Origin: Spirosoma rigui
GTDB lineage: Bacteria > Bacteroidota > Bacteroidia > Cytophagales > Spirosomataceae
Direction: 5' to 3'
Length of the DNA stretch: 64,000 nucleotides
Assembly: GCF_002067135.1 (NCBI RefSeq)
Contig: NZ_CP020105.1
Location: 1,488,001 to 1,552,000, forward strand
The position numbers were made by a program, and so were the translations under genes. The notes beneath the pieces were generated by a model. The model worked only from the letters and a program-made list of their open reading frames with translations. It ran no database searches and had not been told where the DNA came from. Below are positions 44,099 to 52,071 of this stretch, piece by piece. Position 1 is the stretch's first letter. Each line of letters starts with the position of its first letter.

Positions 44099-44410
44099 TT
44101 ATTGCTTCAGCTCATTCAGTTCGTCGAGCTGCGCGGTCTTGAAATGCCGGTAGACCTGTAGCACGATGGCCAGTGCTACCGCCGACTCGGCAGCCGCGAC
44201 GACCATGACGAACAAAGCCAGCATCTGGCCCTGCAACCGATCCGGGTCATACTGGCTAAACGCCACCAGATTTATATTGACGGCATTGAGCATGAGTTCA
44301 ATACCCATCAGAACAACGATAGCGTGTCGTTTAAACAGCACAACGGCCAGGCCAATGCTGAACAGAGCGGCCCCAACGACCAGGAATAAATGACTGTCAA
44401 CGGGCTGCAT
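44099..44410 (-). CDS. nuoK: NADH-quinone oxidoreductase subunit K
   Basis: 103 residues from the ATG at 44410; a longer frame exists but has a nonsense N-terminus. Three hydrophobic segments with the membrane carboxylate motif MGIELMLNAVNINLVAF, containing the conserved Glu of NuoK, and VAAAESAVALAIVL with the second. It overlaps the end of nuoJ by 14 bases, as is common. Confidence 0.95.
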   Translation of the reverse strand: MQPVDSHLFLVVGAALFSIGLAVVLFKRHAIVVLMGIELMLNAVNINLVAFSQYDPDRLQGQMLALFVMVVAAAESAVALAIVLQVYRHFKTAQLDELNELKQ

Positions 44411-44954
44411 GCGAACGGGATTTAGCGGGTGAAGCGGCCAGGTACGTAGCACCAACCAAAGCGGCCAGTAACAGGATACCCACAATTTCGAAAGGAACGA
44501 CGTACTCGGTCATGAGCTGCCTGCCAATGGTCCGGATGGTGCTAGTCCAGCCAACGGGCCGGGTCAGCATAGTGAAGTTGGCCCGCACGACGAGCGTGTA
44601 CAGTACGATAAACAATCCCCCCGCTACCAGCATTGGTAACATCCAGCCCAGTGGCGTACTCGCCCGGTTCAGTGACGTAACCCGATTGGGGGTCTGGCTG
44701 CTGGTGTCGGTCGGCCGTTCGGGTTTGTGGGTGAGCATAACCCCGAAAATCACCAGCACCAGTACACCGCCGACGTAGATCATAATCTGGGCAATGGCCA
44801 GGAAATCGGCGCTGGCCAATACGAACAGAGCTGCCGTGCCCAGCAGGGTAAGCAGCAGGAAAAACGCTGCATACAATACGTTGCGCGTGAGTAGTACTGC
44901 CAGTGCCCCCAGGAGCGTAAGAGCCGCGAAGGCATAAAAGACAAATTGAACCAC
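44397..44954 (-). CDS. nuoJ: NADH-quinone oxidoreductase subunit J
   Basis: 185 residues with five hydrophobic segments. The NuoJ marks are ARNVLYAAFFLLLTLLGTA-like sequence near residue 25 and FLAIAQIMIYVGGVLVLVIFGVML (conserved Tyr in IYVGG). It is a membrane-arm subunit of complex I linking the quinone site to the antiporter-like subunits. It is 53 bases downstream of nuoI on the same strand. Confidence 0.95.
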   Translation of the reverse strand: MVQFVFYAFAALTLLGALAVLLTRNVLYAAFFLLLTLLGTAALFVLASADFLAIAQIMIYVGGVLVLVIFGVMLTHKPERPTDTSSQTPNRVTSLNRASTPLGWMLPMLVAGGLFIVLYTLVVRANFTMLTRPVGWTSTIRTIGRQLMTEYVVPFEIVGILLLAALVGATYLAASPAKSRSHAAR

Positions 44955-45007
44955 TGATTGAGCGTTGATAAAAACGTGTTACTATACCCGTTTAGCGGGT
45001 TGACTGA

Positions 45008-46702
45008 TCAGGAGGATGCCGAGTCGTCGGTTGGTTTCGGCCGCATCGTTGGTCGAAATGCTGGTTTGGGTTTGGGTGGCGTTTCTGCCGAGGCAGTTGC
45101 ATCAGCAACACCGTCTGTATCGGTAGCTGGCCCAGCAGGCTCCGCTGCCTTGGCTGGCTTCATTGTCGGCCGAAAGGCCGGCTTGGGGGCTGGCGTCTTC
45201 GCAACCGGTTCGACTGGTGTGGGTACCTCCGGTTGATTGGTTGATGTTTCTGCCGATTCAACAGGTTTGGCGGTTGCCGCCTGCGCTGGCTTCATCGTCG
45301 GCCGGAAGGCTGGCCTGGGTGGTAGCGGCTCGGCCTGAGTCGATTCTTGCTGTGGCGCAGCCGCTGGTAGCGGTTGTGTCGGTTCACCTCCGGTTACATT
45401 CGCTGGCACCGTCGTTGATGCTGCGGCTGGCCCCGGCTTCATTGTGGGCCGAAACGCTGGTTTTGGTCTCGGGGTCGCCGGTTCGATTGGAGTCGTTTCG
45501 GGGGTTTCGGTTTCAGCCACTTTAGGCGCTGAAACTGGTTTCATCGAAGGCTTAAACGCTGGTTTAGCGGGCACGGGAGCTGCTGGCGTGGGTACTACCG
45601 AAGCATCGGGCTCAGAGTCAGCCGGTTTGGGCGGCTTCATCGTCGGCTGGAAACCCGCTGATTTAGCGGGTGCTGGCGCTGCGGACTCCGGCTTGGGGGA
45701 AGCGGGTGCTGCCGAAGCATCGGGTTCAGAGCCAGCCGGCTTAGGTGGCTTCATGGATGGCCGGAAACCCGCTGGTTTGGCCGGAGCCGGTTTGGGGGCC
45801 GCTTCGGATTGATTCGCTGTGCCGGGGGCAACCGCTTTCGGCGGTGTGGATTCCGGTACCGGTCCATCGGCGGGAGGAGTCGCTATGGGTGGAACGATCG
45901 GTTTCCGGGTTGGTACGAAAACGGGTTTCTTGGCTTTCTCCAGACCACCCTGTGCAATCTGCTGCATTTCGTCCGGCGTAGCGTCGGTCAATGGGTGGGC
46001 AATGGCACCGTCAGTCGAATTTTCGGTTGGGTCGGGTGGTGGTGCTGTCGGTTTTACCGTTGGCCGGAAGACGGGTTTCTTCGGAGCAGCGGGTTCGGCG
46101 GCTTTCTCGCTGGTAACCGCTGCTTTTGCCGCTACCTGAGCGGATTTGGCGGCTTCTTTCTCTAGCAGAAACTGTTCATATAACGCCCGCTTTTCATCGG
46201 CTTCTTCGGGTGTCAGCTCGGCAAACTGGTAGGTTAATTTACCAAGCTCGAACTCGCTGTAGTCGAACTTCTTGTCCATCGTCAGGCACTCCGTCGGGCA
46301 TACGGCAGTGCATAACCCACAGTAGCAGCACTTGGCCATGTCGATGTCGAACTTAGCCGCATACAGTCGGATGGGAGAGCCATCTGATGCCCGGCCTACC
46401 TCTTCCGTAGCTTTAATCGCATCGATGGTGATGCAGTCGACGGGGCATACCTTGGCGCATTTATCACACACGATACAGTCGTCGATTTCGTTGCGAAGCC
46501 GGTACCGGCCATTGTCGGGAATGGGCAACTGCTCGTGCGGGTATTGCAGCGTAACGAGTCCGTTCTGAAGGTCGAAGTAGTTGTCGCTGGCGATACCGTC
46601 GGCCGTTCGGCGATGCGTTGCGTTACGAAGGTGGCGTAGCGTGAGACGTAGCCCCTTCAGCGTCGTTCGAATGCCGGATTGTATATCCTTGAAATATGAC
46701 AT
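45008..46702 (-). CDS. nuoI: NADH-quinone oxidoreductase subunit I with long proline-rich repeat tail
   Basis: 564 residues from the ATG at 46702; ordinary NuoI is about 150-220. Residues 1-185 form normal NuoI, with two ferredoxin clusters, Cys76/79/82/86 (CIVCDKCAKVCP) and Cys125/128/131/135 (CCYCGLCTAVCP). From about 185 onwards the protein is Ala/Pro/Lys/Glu-rich. It carries nine copies of a nine-residue motif such as PAFRPTMKP (variants PVFRPTVKP, PVFVPTRKP, AGFQPTMKP, PAFKPSMKP), spaced about 20-60 residues, up to the C-terminus. No frameshift is needed, and both normal and tail regions are in one open frame. The tail should be disordered and cytoplasmic, at the quinone-arm junction. 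Confidence 0.9.
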   Translation of the reverse strand: MSYFKDIQSGIRTTLKGLRLTLRHLRNATHRRTADGIASDNYFDLQNGLVTLQYPHEQLPIPDNGRYRLRNEIDDCIVCDKCAKVCPVDCITIDAIKATEEVGRASDGSPIRLYAAKFDIDMAKCCYCGLCTAVCPTECLTMDKKFDYSEFELGKLTYQFAELTPEEADEKRALYEQFLLEKEAAKSAQVAAKAAVTSEKAAEPAAPKKPVFRPTVKPTAPPPDPTENSTDGAIAHPLTDATPDEMQQIAQGGLEKAKKPVFVPTRKPIVPPIATPPADGPVPESTPPKAVAPGTANQSEAAPKPAPAKPAGFRPSMKPPKPAGSEPDASAAPASPKPESAAPAPAKSAGFQPTMKPPKPADSEPDASVVPTPAAPVPAKPAFKPSMKPVSAPKVAETETPETTPIEPATPRPKPAFRPTMKPGPAAASTTVPANVTGGEPTQPLPAAAPQQESTQAEPLPPRPAFRPTMKPAQAATAKPVESAETSTNQPEVPTPVEPVAKTPAPKPAFRPTMKPAKAAEPAGPATDTDGVADATASAETPPKPKPAFRPTMRPKPTDDSASS

Positions 46703-46712
46703 GGTAAAGGTA

Positions 46713-46779
46713 AACGGGCGAACGAACGAGCTTGTTGGTGACGTGTTCACTCAGTCGCTCGCGGGTCCGTTCGCTCGTT
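46713..46779. terminator. Imperfect hairpin between the E1 gene and nuoI
   Basis: A left part near 46713-46731 and a right part near 46755-46779 share CGTTCG/CGAACG-type pairing with bulges. It lies in the 79-base gap and may end or attenuate E1 transcription before nuoI. No strong T-run. Confidence 0.4.
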
Positions 46780-46781
46780 TG

Positions 46782-49187
46782 CTATAATGTTGGAAACCGC
46801 GCTGGCTCAGTTTCGCTCATGATGGCGTAAACCGTTTCGACTACGTCGTCAACGCTGGGTTTCGAGAAATAATCCCCGTCGGAGCCGTAGGGCGGCCGGT
46901 GCGCCTTCGCTGACAGCGTTCGGGGTGCCGAGTCCAGATACCGGTAGGCATTCTGAGTCTCGACCACCTGCTGCATCATGTAGGCCGATGCTCCACCCGG
47001 CACATCTTCATCGGCAAACAGCACCCGATTCGTTTTTTTGATGGAATCGACCAGCCTATGGTGCACGTCGAAGGGCAATAGCGTCTGTACGTCAATGACT
47101 TCAATGCTAATGCCGATCTGGGCCAGTTGCCCGGCGGCCTCAACCACGATCCGGCACATGGAGCCGTAGGTGATGACGGTCACATCGGTTCCTTCGCGCA
47201 AAATTTCGGGAACACCCAGCGGCACGCAGAACTCATTGAGGTTGTCAGGCAGCTTCTCTTTCAGCCGGTAGCCGTTCAGCGATTCAATGATCAGGCCTGG
47301 ATCGTCACCTTTGAGTAATGTATTGTAGAAGCCTGCGGCTTGAGTCATGTTACGGGGCACCAGCACATGAATACCCCGCAGGCTGCTGATCATAGTGCCC
47401 ATGGGCGAGCCCGAGTGCCAGATCCCCTCCAGCCGGTGCCCGCGGGTCCGCACAATAAGGGGCGCTTTTTGCCCACCTTTGGTTCTGTAATGCAACGTTG
47501 CCAGATCATCCGTGAGGGTAGCCAAGGCGTAGTAGATATAATCGAAGTACTGAATTTCGACAATGGGGCGGAGTCCGCGCATGGCCATGCCGATCCCCTG
47601 TCCAATAATCGTGGTCTCCCGAATGCCGGTGTCAGTGATGCGAATTTCGCCGTATTTCTCCTGAAGGCCGGCGAAGCCCTGGTTTACGTCGCCAATCTGT
47701 CCTACGTCTTCTCCCAATGCTACCAGGCGGGCATCGCGGGCAAACAGGCTATCGAAGTAATGTTGCATGAGCAGATAGCCATCCAGTACGGGCGCGTCGT
47801 CGGCGTAATGAGCTGGCACGCCCTCAACGAGCATGGGGGACTCCGGCGACTGGCTGTAGAGGTAGGAGCTAAATCGATCTTCGTTCTCGGTGTTCGTCTT
47901 GGTGAGCCAGTGGCGAAGCAGCTGGGGGGCCGTGCCGGTATCGGTACGAAGCAGCCGGATGGCTTTGCGAATGGCCGTTACGGCATCCCGGCGCAGAGGT
48001 GTCGGGGTTTTGCGTAACTCCTCCCGAATAGCCATCAGATCGGCCGATTTGGCATTGTGCCGGGCGGCCTGCTGAAGCAGGTCAACAGCCTCGTCAAAAT
48101 CGCCCTTCATAGATTGCTGATACGCATTCCAGGCACTGATGCGGGCTTTCTTGGCCACTTCTTTGGCGTCCGCTTCGATAGATTCCAGTTCTTCGTTGGT
48201 GGCATACCCATTCTCGAGTATCCACTGCCGGAAGGTGAGGTTGCAGTCGTGCTGGGCTTCCCACGCCAGGCGCTCCTTCGACTTATACCGTTCGTGCGAA
48301 CCCGACGTAGAGTGTCCCTGGGGTTGGGTCAATTCCTGAACGTGTACCAGCACCGGAACGTGTTGGGTGCGGCAAATGTGGGCGGCCTGCTGGTAAGTTT
48401 CCAGCAGGGCTACGTAGTCCCAGCCTTTCACCGTAAAAATCTCGAAGCCTTTGTCGTAGGTATCCCGTTGAAAACCGGCCAGCGCCTTGGAAATACTGCC
48501 TTTGGTGGTCTGGTACTCAACGGGCACCGAGATGCCATATCCATCATCCCAGACCGACATCAGCAGCGGAATTTGCAATACGCCGGCTGCGTTCATGGAC
48601 TCCCAGAACATACCCTGCGACGTTGATGCGTCACCGATGGTGCCGAAGACAATCTCGTTTCCCTGCCGGGAAAAGTTGGTCATACCGTCCAGGGCATGGT
48701 TATTCCGGAAGAGTTTGGACGCGTAAGCAAGGCCAATGGCGCGGGGCAACTGACCAGCGGTAGGCGCAATATCACAGACAGAGTTATAGAGTTCGGTTTG
48801 GTTACGCCACTGCCCCTGGTCATCGAGCCAGCGGGTGGCAAAATGGCCGTTCATGGAACGTCCGGCGGTGTTGGGGTCGGCCGCTAAATCAGTATGTGCG
48901 TAGAGTTGGGCAAAAAATTCGGACCAGCGTAACTCGCCCAGAGCGGCCACGAACGTCTGGTCACGGTAGTAGCCCGACCGGAAATCGCCCCGGTCAAAAG
49001 CACGGGCGGCTGCCAGCTGAGCCAGTTCCTTGCCATCGCCGAAAATGCCGAATTTGGCACGTCCGCCCATTACATCACGCCTACCCAACAAACTCGCCTG
49101 TCGACTTTCGCAGGCCAGCCGGTAGTCAGATAGGATTTTTTCGCGAGATAAGATATCTGTCGCGCGGAGTTGTTCGTTTGCTATCAC
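46782..49187 (-). CDS. Fused alpha/beta E1 component of a 2-oxoacid (branched-chain-type) dehydrogenase
   Basis: 801 residues: an alpha-like half (about 1-370) and a beta-like half (about 440-801), which are separate chains in many bacteria. The alpha half has the thiamine-diphosphate region GTIGDASTSQGMFWESMNAAG and WDDGYGISVP. The beta half has LGEDVGQIGDVNQGFAGLQ, ITDTGIRETTIIGQGIGMAM, and VPRNMTQAAGFYNTLL. It decarboxylates branched or other 2-oxo acids and passes the acyl group to an E2 lipoyl protein, which is not nearby. Placement just upstream of nuoI is unusual. Confidence 0.93.
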   Translation of the reverse strand: MIANEQLRATDILSREKILSDYRLACESRQASLLGRRDVMGGRAKFGIFGDGKELAQLAAARAFDRGDFRSGYYRDQTFVAALGELRWSEFFAQLYAHTDLAADPNTAGRSMNGHFATRWLDDQGQWRNQTELYNSVCDIAPTAGQLPRAIGLAYASKLFRNNHALDGMTNFSRQGNEIVFGTIGDASTSQGMFWESMNAAGVLQIPLLMSVWDDGYGISVPVEYQTTKGSISKALAGFQRDTYDKGFEIFTVKGWDYVALLETYQQAAHICRTQHVPVLVHVQELTQPQGHSTSGSHERYKSKERLAWEAQHDCNLTFRQWILENGYATNEELESIEADAKEVAKKARISAWNAYQQSMKGDFDEAVDLLQQAARHNAKSADLMAIREELRKTPTPLRRDAVTAIRKAIRLLRTDTGTAPQLLRHWLTKTNTENEDRFSSYLYSQSPESPMLVEGVPAHYADDAPVLDGYLLMQHYFDSLFARDARLVALGEDVGQIGDVNQGFAGLQEKYGEIRITDTGIRETTIIGQGIGMAMRGLRPIVEIQYFDYIYYALATLTDDLATLHYRTKGGQKAPLIVRTRGHRLEGIWHSGSPMGTMISSLRGIHVLVPRNMTQAAGFYNTLLKGDDPGLIIESLNGYRLKEKLPDNLNEFCVPLGVPEILREGTDVTVITYGSMCRIVVEAAGQLAQIGISIEVIDVQTLLPFDVHHRLVDSIKKTNRVLFADEDVPGGASAYMMQQVVETQNAYRYLDSAPRTLSAKAHRPPYGSDGDYFSKPSVDDVVETVYAIMSETEPARFPTL

Positions 49188-49429
49188 AGCAGAGCTACGG
49201 GTTGAAAGCGTCCAACATTAATTTATTGATGAAGCAGTAACGAGGAGCTATTTGTGGCCACCACGTGAAAGTAAAAGTAAGGTAAAACAACGCAGCTTTC
49301 AAAAAAACGAAATTCTGTGTTTATTTGTTGACCGGTAAGGAGTTGGAAACTATTTGGCAAACTCTTTGCAGAGGAATACATTTAACAGCATAGCATCATA
49401 ACAACCAAACCATAATTCCGTCTAGTCCA

Positions 49430-49870
49430 ATGAAAACTATTTTTTCACTATTCGTAGCTTTATTTGTGTTCGTCTCAGCTGGCTACGCCCAAAAAGGAGT
49501 CATGAAGTTCGCCAAAGAAACGCATGACTTCGGAAAAATCGAGCAAGGTAAGCCAGTGACGCATGTATTCGAGTTCAAGAACACAGGCTCGGATCCCGTT
49601 GTCATCAACGATGCGCAGGCTTCCTGCGGATGCACCAAGCCAAGCTGGACGCGTGAGCCAATCATGCCGGGCAAGACGGGTAGTGTTTCGGCTACGTTCA
49701 ATGCCGCTGCTGCTGGTCAGTTCACCAAGACGGTAACCGTAACCAGCAATGCTGAAGGTGGTCAGACGGTTTTGTACCTGAAAGGTGAAGTAGTTGCTCA
49801 GGGTGCTGCTGCAACGGCTGAATCGCCAGCGTCGAAAGCGCCAAAGAAAAGCACCAAAACGTCGCGTTAA
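49430..49870 (+). CDS. Exported DUF1573 protein
   Basis: 146 residues. A signal peptide (ending at AGYAQ) precedes a single DUF1573 immunoglobulin-like domain: AKETHDFGKIEQGKPVTHVFEFKN, NDAQASCGCTKPSW, and ATFNAAAAGQFTKTVTVTSNAEGG. A Ser/Lys tail follows. DUF1573 proteins are common in Bacteroidota envelopes, of unknown role. It is a single gene with a strong terminator. Confidence 0.9.
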   Translation: MKTIFSLFVALFVFVSAGYAQKGVMKFAKETHDFGKIEQGKPVTHVFEFKNTGSDPVVINDAQASCGCTKPSWTREPIMPGKTGSVSATFNAAAAGQFTKTVTVTSNAEGGQTVLYLKGEVVAQGAAATAESPASKAPKKSTKTSR

Positions 49871-49894
49871 TCCGCTGACAATAGTCTCCTTATA

Positions 49895-49928
49895 AAAAAG
49901 GCAACCGGTGAAAACCGGTTGCCTTTTT
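49895..49928 (+). terminator. Intrinsic terminator with GAAA loop
   Basis: A perfect 15-base stem (49895-49909 with 49914-49928) including A/T flanks, a GAAA tetraloop, and a T5 run. Textbook form. Confidence 0.93.
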
Positions 49929-50300
49929 GCTTTTATACCCATCCCATCCGGTTTCCCGACCGACTGAACGACCAGGTATCCACTGGTCCGAACGGGGCGC
50001 TTACTTGCCCAGACAGGTTGTACTTTTGGTGCGTCTTCAGACCGTATACATGACACCGCCACAGCATTAATTCCGCCCGCTTCACCCGCCTGGATTCTTC
50101 CCGGTTGCTTATCTCCGCCGACCTATCCGTTTGTCCTGTCCGCTAAAGTCAGCTGCCCTGCTGTTCAGGATAGAATTAGTTCAAAATTCTGCGCATGTTA
50201 TTAGCTATCAGTTGATTGCTATTGCCTGGTAGTGCCGTATCGCACCGGGGGCAGCTTGTGGCTTCCTCCTTCCCTCTGTACATCGTAACACACACGTACC
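49929..50300. other. Intergenic stretch of about 370 bases
   Basis: Lies between the DUF1573 terminator and the SPFH gene. One copy of GTCCTGTCCGCT, related to the GCGGAC palindromes, is present near 50134, without a clear partner arm. No gene is seen. Confidence 0.5.
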
Positions 50301-51206
50301 ATGTTCCTTCTTGTCATTGGTATTTTGGCGCTTGCCGCCGGATTTGCCATCAATACGCCTGCACTGGCGTTTTCGCGCTTTTCGCGCCCCGTTAAAGCCG
50401 TTGGGCTTGTATTGATCCTTATTGGCTTGCTCACATCCAGCGTCCGGCAGATCGACGCGGGCCAGGTTGGCGTTGTGTCACTTTTCGGTAATGTCAGCGA
50501 TCAACCCATCAACGCGGGACTGAGCCTGGTCAATCCGCTGGCCAACGTGACGAAGTTTGACATAAAGACTCAGAATTATACCATGTCGGCTACCCATAAC
50601 GAAGGCCAGCAGGTGGGCGACGATGCCATCCGGGTATTGACCGCCGATGGACTGGAAGTAGTCATTGACCTGACCGTGCTTTACCGGGTCATACCCGCCG
50701 ATGCACCCCGGATTCTGCGGGAAATAGGCCCAGACTATACCGACAAGGTGGTGCGGCCAATCACCCGCACCCGCATTCGTGACAATGCCGTATACTACGA
50801 TGCGGTGGCCCTGTACTCAACCCGTCGCGACGAGTTTCAGGGTCGTATTTATAACACCATTGAAACAGATTTCAAGAAAAGGGGGCTGTTGCTGGAGCAG
50901 CTGCTGATTCGGAATATTGACCTGCCGGCATCAGTTAAGAAAACCATCGAGTCCAAGATCAATGCCGAACAGGATTCGCAGAAAATGCAGTTTGTACTGG
51001 CCAAAGAGCGCCAGGAGGCCGAACGGAAGCGGGTAGAAGCGCAGGGTATTGCCGATTACCAGAAAATCCTGTCGACGGGGTTAAGCGACAAGCAGCTTCA
51101 GTACGAGCAAATCAAGGCCCAGCGGGAACTGGCCGCATCGCCCAATGCGAAAATCGTGATTATGGGGAGCCGGGGTAACGTACCGTTGATTTTGAGCGAT
51201 AAGTAA
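50301..51206 (+). CDS. Prohibitin/SPFH-family membrane protein
   Basis: 301 residues. Two N-terminal hydrophobic segments (about 1-18 and 32-48) are followed by an SPFH domain: VRQIDAGQVGVVSLFGNV, INAGLSLVNPLANV, VTKFDIKTQNYTM, and a long basic/Glu-rich helical part with VLAKERQEAERKRVEAQGIADYQ. SPFH proteins form ring-like scaffolds in the membrane that shelter proteases or other partners. It is a single gene. Confidence 0.93.
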   Translation: MFLLVIGILALAAGFAINTPALAFSRFSRPVKAVGLVLILIGLLTSSVRQIDAGQVGVVSLFGNVSDQPINAGLSLVNPLANVTKFDIKTQNYTMSATHNEGQQVGDDAIRVLTADGLEVVIDLTVLYRVIPADAPRILREIGPDYTDKVVRPITRTRIRDNAVYYDAVALYSTRRDEFQGRIYNTIETDFKKRGLLLEQLLIRNIDLPASVKKTIESKINAEQDSQKMQFVLAKERQEAERKRVEAQGIADYQKILSTGLSDKQLQYEQIKAQRELAASPNAKIVIMGSRGNVPLILSDK

Positions 51207-51273
51207 GCGTAACTTGGGGATTCATTCTGGGTGGTGTCCTGTGTGCGTCTCACCAAGGCGTATGCAGGATACC

Positions 51274-51300
51274 AAGGCCGGTCTCTGACAGACCGGCCTT
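51274..51300 (+). terminator. Hairpin between the SPFH gene and the next lipoprotein
   Basis: AAGGCCGGTCT (51274-51284) pairs with AGACCGGCCTT (51290-51300), loop CTGAC. It is followed by GCCTTGTCT, not a real T-run. Probably a weak terminator. Confidence 0.65.
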
Positions 51301-51315
51301 GCCTTGTCTAACAAC

Positions 51316-51714
51316 ATGAGTATGAAACGGAACCGATTTGTGTGGGTATTGTGCGTAAGTGCGGGTTTGTGGACAGGCTGCTTCAGGCCCATTGTTTACC
51401 TGCAGAACCACCCCAACTACCCGGTCGACGTTTTTTACGCCAACGAACGGCCCGAACGGCCGTTTATACCGCTTCAGGACCTGGAAACGAAGGGTGAGCT
51501 TGCCCTGGCCGACCGACAGACAGCGAACCGACGGATGGTGAGCCGGGGAAACAATATGCAGCAAAAGGAAGTATTGCTGGCCCGCCTGACCATGGAAGCC
51601 AAGAAGCTCGGTGCCGACGCGCTGGTAGATGTGCAGTACAAATACTACACCTCAATAGCCAACGATGGCTACGTAATGACCGGTCTGGCGGTTAAGTATC
51701 GAAAAGAGAATTAA
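51316..51714 (+). CDS. Lipoprotein with YbjQ-like C-terminus
   Basis: 132 residues from the ATG at 51316; the upstream TTG reading has no advantage. A signal peptide ends with the lipobox LWTGC. The mature protein has VYLQNHPNYPVDVFYANERPERPF-like sequence and a C-terminal MEAKKLGADALVDVQYKYY...GYVMTGLAVKYR. The latter resembles the small YbjQ/heavy-metal-associated fold. The function is not assigned. It abuts the DUF4834 gene end to end (convergent). Confidence 0.65.
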   Translation: MSMKRNRFVWVLCVSAGLWTGCFRPIVYLQNHPNYPVDVFYANERPERPFIPLQDLETKGELALADRQTANRRMVSRGNNMQQKEVLLARLTMEAKKLGADALVDVQYKYYTSIANDGYVMTGLAVKYRKEN

Positions 51715-51942
51715 CTACTTAATTTCTTCGTAATCAACGTACTCGCCACCCCGGTAAGCCGAGTCGCTGCTTTTTCCGGGGCGATTTTCTACCCGCACTT
51801 CGCCCTCACGGCGTTTGCGGAATGCCTCGGCCTGGCGTCTTTGTTCCTTCACCAACTGCCGACCAACCAACAGCTGGAAAACAAACCGCCGGATTGGGGG
51901 TACGAACATGATGATGAGGGTAATGATCAGAATATACTTCAT
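51715..51942 (-). CDS. DUF4834-family small membrane protein
   Basis: 75 residues. One hydrophobic helix at the N-terminus (LIITLIIMFVPPIRRFVF), then a basic stretch (EQRRQAEAFRKRREGE) and a short C-terminus. This matches DUF4834, small membrane proteins of Bacteroidota with unknown role. Its stop touches that of the neighbouring lipoprotein gene. Confidence 0.8.
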   Translation of the reverse strand: MKYILIITLIIMFVPPIRRFVFQLLVGRQLVKEQRRQAEAFRKRREGEVRVENRPGKSSDSAYRGGEYVDYEEIK

Positions 51943-52071
51943 CTTGGGCGTCGTTAATAATTAATAAACGATAGGGTAGATCGTTTAGTTTTCTTTCCCG
52001 AACAGACTCGTCACAAAAGCAGCACGAGTAACCAGGAGATGCTGTTCAGGAAAGAAAACCAAACTGGTAGC

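Noticed and set aside
45008-46150. Frameshift or gene-fusion artefact as explanation of the NuoI tail
   Set aside because: The repeat motif continues in one frame to the stop, with no second gene start or change of frame, so an artefact is not needed to explain it.
50219-50434. 71-codon minus-strand frame across the SPFH gene start
   Set aside because: Antisense to a well-supported coding region and without any protein features.
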